Notes under the pieces: generated by a model | What the model was told of the DNA's origin: nothing | The model's input: only the letters and a program-made list of their open reading frames with translations | Databases searched by the model: none | In this document: piece after piece, positions 33,258 through 38,984 of the stretch | Layout: each line of letters starts with the position of its first letter | Numbering within the stretch: the first letter of the stretch is position 1 | Made by a program: the position numbers and the translations under genes | DNA from: Thermoprotei archaeon | GTDB taxonomy: Archaea; Thermoproteota; Thermoprotei_A; Sulfolobales; Acidilobaceae | NCBI GenBank assembly: GCA_029335875.2 | Contig: JARJMZ020000031.1 | Span: 1-38,984, forward strand | DNA length: 38,984 nt | Reading direction: 5' to 3'

Positions 33258-34241
33258 GTGGTGAACATCTTGAAGTTAAAAGTATTAGGCATGATCTTAG
33301 TTGTTCTCGTTTTAGCTTTAACCGTAGGTAGCCTGGCTTTCTTTAACTTGAGCAGGCAGAGTGAAGTTGAGAGTAGGGTAGTTAGTTTAAGGGTAGGCAT
33401 TCTCCCCGTTATGAGCGCCTTACCTTTCATCATAGCCGGTGAGGAGGGGCTATTCTTGAAGCATGGTTTAAACGTCTCACTGAGCGTTTATGGGGCGGCT
33501 AGGGATAGGGATGCAGCGTTCATGGCGGGGCTTATCGACGTTATGATGATAGATCCTGTTACCACTTTAATGCTTGCTGATAAGGGTGTTGATGTTAAGA
33601 TAGTGGCCCTGCACCATGGGGAGTACTCTGAAGATATAGTCTTCTACCTTCTAGCTCCCCCAGATTCTCAAGCTAATATTGACACTATCAGCAGCGTTGC
33701 CGTATCCCTCAACACGGTCATAGAGTTTGCTGCTTGGAAGATTTTTGAGGCTAAAGGTAGGGATCCGAGGAGCGTAAACTACATTGATATACCCAGCATA
33801 CCCCTGAGATACCAAATGCTAATGGAGGGTAAGGTTGAAGCAGCAGTACTTCCAGACCCTTGGGGTACACTCGCAATAGTTGAGGGAGCTAGACTATTAG
33901 GTAGCACGGCGGAGCTTGAGAGAACCCCCGCTGTGAGTGTTGTGGCTATGAGGGGCTCCCTCGTGGATCCTGAAGTTGTTAAGAGGCTTAGGGCGGCTCT
34001 CGACGAGGCCCTGGGAATGTATAGGGCTAACCCTGAAAAATATAGGAGCATAGTTGAGGAGAGGGTTTTCGTGCCTGAAAAGCTTAAGGGTAAATGGCTT
34101 CCAACGTGGAAAGGAAGGGTTGTCGATTACCCCAGGAGCCTCTTCAATGATGTTCACGTGTGGCTTCTCGAGAGGAAGCTCATATCTAAGCCTTTAAACT
34201 ACGAGGATATAGTGGTGGTTTTAGGTGGAACTGGAGCTTGA
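33258..34241 (+). CDS. ABC transporter substrate-binding protein, NMT1/SsuA-like
   Basis: 327 residues. An N-terminal hydrophobic segment (KVLGMILVVLVLALTVGSLAFF) acts as signal or membrane anchor; there is no lipobox cysteine. The mature part begins with VSLRVGILPVMSALPFIIAGEEGLFLKHGLNVSLSVYG, the fold typical of NMT1/THI5 and SsuA proteins that bind pyrimidine precursors, sulfonates, nitrate or similar small anions. The ligand is not identifiable. GTG at 33258 gives the longest form; GTG 33261 or TTG 33270 are possible because a TATA-like TTATTTAAAG is only about 15 bases upstream. It overlaps the ATPase gene by 17 bp. Confidence 0.85.
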   Translation: MVNILKLKVLGMILVVLVLALTVGSLAFFNLSRQSEVESRVVSLRVGILPVMSALPFIIAGEEGLFLKHGLNVSLSVYGAARDRDAAFMAGLIDVMMIDPVTTLMLADKGVDVKIVALHHGEYSEDIVFYLLAPPDSQANIDTISSVAVSLNTVIEFAAWKIFEAKGRDPRSVNYIDIPSIPLRYQMLMEGKVEAAVLPDPWGTLAIVEGARLLGSTAELERTPAVSVVAMRGSLVDPEVVKRLRAALDEALGMYRANPEKYRSIVEERVFVPEKLKGKWLPTWKGRVVDYPRSLFNDVHVWLLERKLISKPLNYEDIVVVLGGTGA

Positions 34242-34917
34242 TGGCGTTAGTTTCGGCTACAAGGACACTATACTCTTTAACGGCCTCAACTATACTTTTA
34301 AAGGCCCGAGTTTAAACGTCCTCCTAGGCCCCAACGGTGTGGGTAAAACAACTCTCATCAAGATAATAGCTGGGATACTGAAACCTTACAGTGGCAGAGT
34401 GCTCCTAGACGGTAAGCCCTTAGTTAAAGGTAGCGCAGCCTACGTGCCTCAGGACAACGAGCTCCTCCCATGGCTTACCGTGTGGTCTAACGTCGAGCTA
34501 CCCTTGAGAATAACTGGGGTTAACGGGGATGAGAGGAGGTTTAGAGTCCTCGAAGCTTTAAAGTCTGTGGGAGTCCCAGATAAGGCTAGGGCATACCCTA
34601 AACACCTTTCGGGGGGCGAGAGGAAGAGGGTTGCCATAGCTAGGGCGCTAGCGTCAAACGCGAGCATACTCCTGCTTGACGAGCCCGCGGCCAACATAGA
34701 TCCTGGGGGGCGTAGAAGCCTCTGGCGGATTCTAAGGGACATAGCTGGGGGGAAGCTTGTTATAGTTGTAACTCACGATATTGGGGAGGCTCTCATGGAG
34801 GGGGAGCACATACATGTCATGGCGGGGAGGCCGGCTAGAATAGCGGAGACTCTTAGGGGGGGTGAGGGTGCGTGGGGTCAGCTGAAAAGGATAATGGAAA
34901 CATATTATGGGGGTTAA
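34225..34917 (+). CDS. ABC transporter ATP-binding protein, NitT/TauT family
   Basis: 230 residues with all nucleotide-binding motifs: Walker A GPNGVGKTT, Q-loop AYVPQDNELLPWLTV, signature LSGGERKRVAIARAL, Walker B ILLLDEPA and H-loop VTHD. The Q-loop followed by LLPWLTVWSNVELPLRI is typical of SsuB/TauB-like ATPases. It overlaps the binding-protein gene at its start and the permease gene by 46 bp at its end, so the three subunits are co-translated. Confidence 0.92.
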   Translation: MELELDGVSFGYKDTILFNGLNYTFKGPSLNVLLGPNGVGKTTLIKIIAGILKPYSGRVLLDGKPLVKGSAAYVPQDNELLPWLTVWSNVELPLRITGVNGDERRFRVLEALKSVGVPDKARAYPKHLSGGERKRVAIARALASNASILLLDEPAANIDPGGRRSLWRILRDIAGGKLVIVVTHDIGEALMEGEHIHVMAGRPARIAETLRGGEGAWGQLKRIMETYYGG

Positions 34918-35648
34918 AGCTTCTAGCATATGTTGCTCTAAGCCTGGCAGCTTTCACGGCTACATGGCATGCCGCCTCGTGGGCCTCGGGCAAGCCGTAC
35001 CTGCCAGGCCCGGCTAGCGTGGCTTTGAAAATCTACGCGGAGGCTTTTCAAGGGAACCTTATAGAGAACACTGTTATTACTCTCAAGAGGGTTCTAACAG
35101 CTCTAGCTATAGCTACGGTTCTCGGCTTTTCCACGGGCTTAGCTGCCGGCAAGACTTCCCTGGGGTCTAGGGGTTTAAGGCCCTTCATACTCGCGACATA
35201 CCCCATACCTCATGCAACCCTAATACCTATACTGTTATGGATCCTGGGGGTTGAGTGGAGCAAGATCGGGGTAATAGCTATGATAATATATTACCCTATA
35301 GCTGTCTCGACAATGGAGTGGTCTATGAGGACGCCGAGAGACTATGAGGATCTCATAGATAGTATGGGGGGTACTTTGACTCATAAAATACTTTATGTGA
35401 CTATACCCTACATAATACCGGGGTTCCTAACGGGCCTTAGAATGGCTGTCAGCGTAGCCTACGCTATAGTGTTTTTAGCGGAGAGCTTCGTCCTAACAGG
35501 GGGCCTGGGGGCTTATATCGAGGAGTCATGGCATAGGCTTGACTATGAAGGCGTTTATAGTGGGGTTGTGACGCTCTCAACTTTAGGTGTAATGTCATAC
35601 ACGATACTGTGGCTGTTGGAGAAAGCTTATAGGAGCAGGTTCATGTGA
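34872..35648 (+). CDS. ABC transporter permease, NitT/TauT (SsuC-like) family
   Basis: 258 residues with about six hydrophobic segments. The EAA loop is recognisable in EDLIDSMGGTLTHKILYVTIPYIIPGFLTGLRMAV. The GTG at 34872 is the only in-frame start that keeps the first helix, although it overlaps the ATPase gene by 46 bp in another frame, unusually long for this window. Works with the two upstream genes as an importer of a small organic or inorganic anion; substrate unknown. Confidence 0.9.
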   Translation: MGSAEKDNGNILWGLKLLAYVALSLAAFTATWHAASWASGKPYLPGPASVALKIYAEAFQGNLIENTVITLKRVLTALAIATVLGFSTGLAAGKTSLGSRGLRPFILATYPIPHATLIPILLWILGVEWSKIGVIAMIIYYPIAVSTMEWSMRTPRDYEDLIDSMGGTLTHKILYVTIPYIIPGFLTGLRMAVSVAYAIVFLAESFVLTGGLGAYIEESWHRLDYEGVYSGVVTLSTLGVMSYTILWLLEKAYRSRFM

Positions 35649-35759
35649 ATTGTTTAACCATCTAGCAGGGCCCGGCTTAAACGCTTTGAGGCCACCCTAT
35701 AACGGAGTGGGGTCTAAGCGTGCGAGCTCAGGTGTTTTAATTTATAAAGGTTCTTTTAT

Positions 35760-36995
35760 GTGTTTAAGCAGAGGGTGTATTCGTTGAACTCCATCGAGCT
35801 GATAGCGTTTATGTTGACTTCTCTAATAGTGCTGCTTTTAATGAGGGTCCCTTTGCACGTGGTTCTAGCTGTGGTTATAGTTGTTTCAATGCTGCTCTAT
35901 GGGGGCCTTGAAACCCTGTGGAGTGTTTTCTCCGAGGTCTTAAGTGATGGGACCACGTGGGGTCTTGTAGCCTCTGTTTTCGCAGTCTCATGGCTTGTAT
36001 CGCTTTACACTATGAGCGGGGTTGTTTACAGGCTGGGGGAGAACTTGTCTAAACTGTTTAGGAGCAGCCTCTTATCCATGACTATGGTTCCGGGCTTGAT
36101 AGGCTTGCTTCCAGTGCCTGGGGGTGCTTTAATGTCTGCCCCTATTGTAGACTCTCTCGGCTCTAGGATGGGCCTTTCTAGGGGTAGGAGGCTTTTTGTT
36201 AACGTCTGGTATAGGCATGTTATAGTTTATGTCTACCCTTTGAGCTCCGTTGTTATACTGGCTTCCGCGGTGACTTCTGTTAATCTATGGCTCCTGGTTT
36301 TGAGCCAGGTGCCTATAGCTGTCTTCATGTTCCTCGTAGGCTTACCCCTGGCGGGGTTGAAGCCTGAGAGGATAGTTGGGGGTATTAGTTGGGGCTTGCT
36401 TGCTAGGGATTTCGCCCCCATAGCTCTCGCCATAGTATTTGCCTTGATCCTGGCCCCCCTGGATGTTCTCCTGGGCGCTGAGAGGGTTTCCGTGGCTGTG
36501 GGGGTCCTACTCTCCATAGCTGCTTTCATATTTATCCATAAGGTTAAGGCTGCCCATGTTGTAAGGTCTTTGGGGGATAGGAGGATATATGAGATTGCGG
36601 TCATATCCGTGGAGATCATGGCTTTCAGGGCTTTTTTCCTTAGCATAGATCTAGGCCCTATAGTGGGGGTTTTAAAGTCTGCTGGCGTAGATGGCCCCTT
36701 GCTGGCCATGGTCTTACCTATATTCTTCTCTACTATAAGCGGTCACCCTACTGCTGGGATAGCTATTGCCGCCCCCATAGTGGAGTCTGCTCTTGGCGTG
36801 AGCTCTAACACTGCTTTCCTCATATATGCTTCGGCTTTCATAGGCTATATAGCCTCCCCCCTCCACCTCTGCTATATTTACACTGCACAGTACTATAACA
36901 CTTCTATTATTGAAGGGTACAAGTATATGGTTCCCGCCACTATAGCTTCTCTCATAGCTGCCTTCATTGTTTTCGGGGGGTTAAGCTACCCTTAG
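35760..36995 (+). CDS. DUF401 family integral membrane protein (putative transporter)
   Basis: 411 residues, with about ten to eleven membrane helices. The central LIGLLPVPGGALMSAPIVDSLG and the later GHPTAGIAIAAPIVESALG are the repeat signatures of the DUF401 (TIGR00529) family, distant relatives of GntP/DctM-type permeases; no substrate is known. A TATA-like TTTATAAA at 35741-35748 would start transcription near 35770, after the GTG at 35760, so GTG 35775 or TTG 35784 may be the true start. Its 3' end overlaps the VTT gene by 4 bp, convergently. Confidence 0.83.
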   Translation: MFKQRVYSLNSIELIAFMLTSLIVLLLMRVPLHVVLAVVIVVSMLLYGGLETLWSVFSEVLSDGTTWGLVASVFAVSWLVSLYTMSGVVYRLGENLSKLFRSSLLSMTMVPGLIGLLPVPGGALMSAPIVDSLGSRMGLSRGRRLFVNVWYRHVIVYVYPLSSVVILASAVTSVNLWLLVLSQVPIAVFMFLVGLPLAGLKPERIVGGISWGLLARDFAPIALAIVFALILAPLDVLLGAERVSVAVGVLLSIAAFIFIHKVKAAHVVRSLGDRRIYEIAVISVEIMAFRAFFLSIDLGPIVGVLKSAGVDGPLLAMVLPIFFSTISGHPTAGIAIAAPIVESALGVSSNTAFLIYASAFIGYIASPLHLCYIYTAQYYNTSIIEGYKYMVPATIASLIAAFIVFGGLSYP

Positions 36996-37711
36996 ATCCT
37001 GATCTTAGAGTTTTTGAGTCTGAGGGTGTCCGCCACTTCTCTGGCTAATGTTTTACTCGCTTCTAGAGCTCCTTTCTCGTTGTAGGCCATGTATATTTTA
37101 AGCCAGTTTATGGATATTATGGTGTAGGTTACTATTAATGATAGTGTTACTGTGAGAGCTGTTAGTAGAACTATTTTACTTAGGGTTAACTCCCCCATGC
37201 TTGCAACGGCCGCGTCCACGATCCACTTGGCAGAGTATCCTAGACTGTATACGAGGAAGGCCATGACTATTTTCCCAGCTATTACTGTAACAGCGAACAC
37301 TAGGGCGTTAAAGCCCGCAACCCCTAAGGGTATGTATAGGAGGTCGTCGGGTAGGGGTAGGGCCGCGAAAAGGAAGACTGCGACCCCCATGCTCCCCTTC
37401 CTACCTTTAAGTAAGGGCAGGAGCTCCTCCCTCTTCCTCCTCACAGCCTTAAATCTGGAGCCCATGAGCCTCGATATGGCGAAGAGGGCTAGCTTCCCCA
37501 GCCCGGCCCCCGTTCCGGCGCTTAACACTGCTATGAGGGACTGTAGTGTTCCAGGGGAGATTACAGCGTAGGATGCTATGAGAGAAATATATACTGCGGG
37601 GAAGCCGGGCACTAGGTTGGATATGAAGGCGAGCGCCCCCAAGCCTATGGGGCCATATTTTTGGAGCTCCTTTATAGCAACTATTATAGCCTCGTTGGGA
37701 GCAGCTTCCAA
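36992..37711 (-). CDS. VTT (DedA/SNARE-associated) domain membrane protein
   Basis: About 239 residues with five or six hydrophobic segments. The VTT core runs from ALAFISNLVPGFPAVYISLIASYAVISPGTLQ through GAGLGKLALFAISRLMG to FLFAALPLPDDLLYIPLGVAGFN, matching the F/Y-x-G-R-like and PxPD elements of this group. Such proteins are thought to be lipid scramblases or transporters. The longest frame starts at GTG 37768, but a minus-strand TATA box (CTTTTATAAGG, about 37748-37758) lies inside it, so I prefer TTG 37711 (MEAAPNEAIIV), preceded by GGTGGAG. Confidence 0.78.
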   Translation of the reverse strand: MEAAPNEAIIVAIKELQKYGPIGLGALAFISNLVPGFPAVYISLIASYAVISPGTLQSLIAVLSAGTGAGLGKLALFAISRLMGSRFKAVRRKREELLPLLKGRKGSMGVAVFLFAALPLPDDLLYIPLGVAGFNALVFAVTVIAGKIVMAFLVYSLGYSAKWIVDAAVASMGELTLSKIVLLTALTVTLSLIVTYTIISINWLKIYMAYNEKGALEASKTLAREVADTLRLKNSKIRI

Positions 37712-37910
37712 CCCCCCACTCCACCTTTCGATAACGTTTACCCTCAGCCTTATAAAAGAAGTGTACACCTAACCTTTTAAACATAATAGTCTCGAGAGAC
37801 TCTAAACTTTACAGGGCTATGAGGTGGCTCGAAAGGGCTGAAGTAAGTGAAGTCCCCGCGCAGGGCCGAGCCCCCCGGCTTGAGGATTAAACAGATAACC
37901 CTTAACAGGC

Positions 37911-37960
37911 ATATTATAAAGTGGCCCGCGGTTCCCGGCGGCGGCGCGGGGGCTACTAAA
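37911..37960 (+). ncRNA. Possible structured RNA gene upstream of 16S rRNA
   Basis: CATATTATAAAG at about 37911-37922 resembles a TATA box and is followed at once by a GC-rich stem (GTGGCC-CGCG against CGCG-GGGGCTAC, about 37921-37956). GC-rich islands in hyperthermophile intergenic DNA often mark RNA genes. It could instead be an upstream rRNA promoter with the start of a long leader. No known RNA family was recognised, and short ORFs here look spurious. The stretch 37769-37910 shows nothing else. Confidence 0.3.
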
Positions 37961-38029
37961 GGGCTGAGCCCTGTGAATGAGCCTCCAGCCTCCATCCGCG
38001 GGCACAAGTAGTTTTTGATTTACACTGGC

Positions 38030-38050
38030 CAACAAAGGTTTTAAGCTCTA
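38030..38050 (+). promoter_or_regulatory. Predicted rRNA operon promoter
   Basis: CAACAAAGGTTTTAAGC has an A-rich BRE-like segment followed by a TATA-like TTTTAAGC (38039-38046). Transcription would start near 38068-38072, just before the first leader hairpin. Confidence 0.5.
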
Positions 38051-38075
38051 GCTGCACTAACTATATTAAGTGGCT

Positions 38076-38098
38076 CCCGCCTCCCTCCAGGAGGCGGG
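38076..38098 (+). other. Leader hairpin 1 of pre-16S rRNA
   Basis: Perfect 9-bp stem CCCGCCTCC / GGAGGCGGG with a 5-base loop (CTCCA), located right after the predicted transcription start. Confidence 0.7.
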
Positions 38099-38118
38099 TT
38101 GCTTAAGCTTAGAATGGG

Positions 38119-38161
38119 GGCTCGAGGAACCCCAGCCGCTAAGCTGGGAAACCCTCGAGCC
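38119..38161 (+). other. Leader hairpin 2 of pre-16S rRNA
   Basis: Two stacked stems: outer GGCTCGAGG / CCTCGAGCC and inner CCCAGC / GCTGGG with loop CGCTAA, separated by AAC and AAAC internal loops. The small internal loops flanking a short helix recall processing sites, but the true bulge-helix-bulge would pair with the 3' side of 16S outside the window. Confidence 0.65.
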
Positions 38162-38228
38162 TAACAAGGGCCCCTAGAGGCTTGGAGGAGCCTGCATAAA
38201 GGCGGCCTCACGGAGGCCAGCCCACTCT

Positions 38229-38245
38229 ACGGCCTTCGCGGCCGT
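38229..38245 (+). other. Hairpin abutting the 16S rRNA 5' end
   Basis: ACGGCC / GGCCGT stem with TTCGC loop, ending one base before the likely mature 16S start. A second small hairpin, GGCCTC-ACG-GAGGCC, lies just upstream at about 38203-38217. Confidence 0.65.
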
Positions 38246-38246
38246 A

Positions 38247-38984
<738 letters not shown>

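Noticed and set aside
37777..38035. Two minus-strand frames of 72 and 76 codons before the 16S rRNA
   Set aside because: Proline- and glycine-rich composition in a GC-rich non-coding leader; no ribosome-binding site or domain.

Overview
This window is a chromosomal segment of a hyperthermophilic archaeon, most likely of the phylum Thermoproteota (Crenarchaeota). The support is a GC-rich archaeal 16S rRNA start at the right edge, a family B DNA polymerase of the crenarchaeal PolB1/Dpo1 type, the short archaeal PheT, an MptA-type GTP cyclohydrolase, TATA/BRE-like promoters, heavy use of AGG and ATA codons, and many GTG and TTG starts. I cannot place it below phylum from the sequence alone. No phage, plasmid, CRISPR or tRNA gene was found.

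Layout. 1-3.4 kb: an uncharacterised protein cut by the window edge, a NUDIX hydrolase, an HD-domain hydrolase and MptA. 3.5-6.6 kb: pheS-pheT. 7.4-10.6 kb: two translationally coupled radical SAM/SPASM enzymes resembling AhbD and AhbC (heme from siroheme), then QueC (7-deazaguanine, archaeosine). 10.6-19.8 kb: one tight minus-strand operon, korD-korA-korB-korC-hdrA(fused)-hdrD-etfA-etfB, joining a four-subunit 2-oxoacid:ferredoxin oxidoreductase to a heterodisulfide-reductase-like module and an electron-transfer flavoprotein. 20.4-23.1 kb: polB1, followed by a possible C/D-box guide RNA. 23.5-28.2 kb: homoserine kinase, then a putative nitric-oxide module of an HTH_10 regulator, a hemerythrin and a quinol-type nitric oxide reductase. 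28.2-30.4 kb: a flippase, a small coupled ORF and an RpiB-like protein. 30.9-37.8 kb: a UbiA/UbiD pair, an ABC transporter of the NitT/TauT type, a DUF401 permease and a VTT-domain membrane protein. 37.8-39 kb: rRNA promoter region, structured leader and the first half of 16S rRNA.

The genes suggest an anaerobic or microaerobic respiring organism. The Kor-Hdr-Etf operon would move electrons from 2-oxoacid oxidation through ferredoxin and flavin bifurcation or confurcation. UbiA/UbiD may help make the quinone. AhbC/AhbD would make heme, and the NO reductase would use both quinol and heme.

Three observations stand out. (1) A 14-bp palindrome, CCTAAAATWTTAGG, occurs at matching distance from the TATA box of both the hemerythrin and the NO reductase, which argues for one NO regulon run by the adjacent HTH_10 protein. 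(2) At least four copies of a roughly 280-410 bp highly structured intergenic repeat share the terminal motif TGTTTTCTAGAGTA and a hairpin with a compensatory base-pair change. (3) The fused HdrA joined to Kor and Etf genes looks like a coherent but unassigned electron-transfer machine. All functional names rest on motif reading by eye, with no database search.
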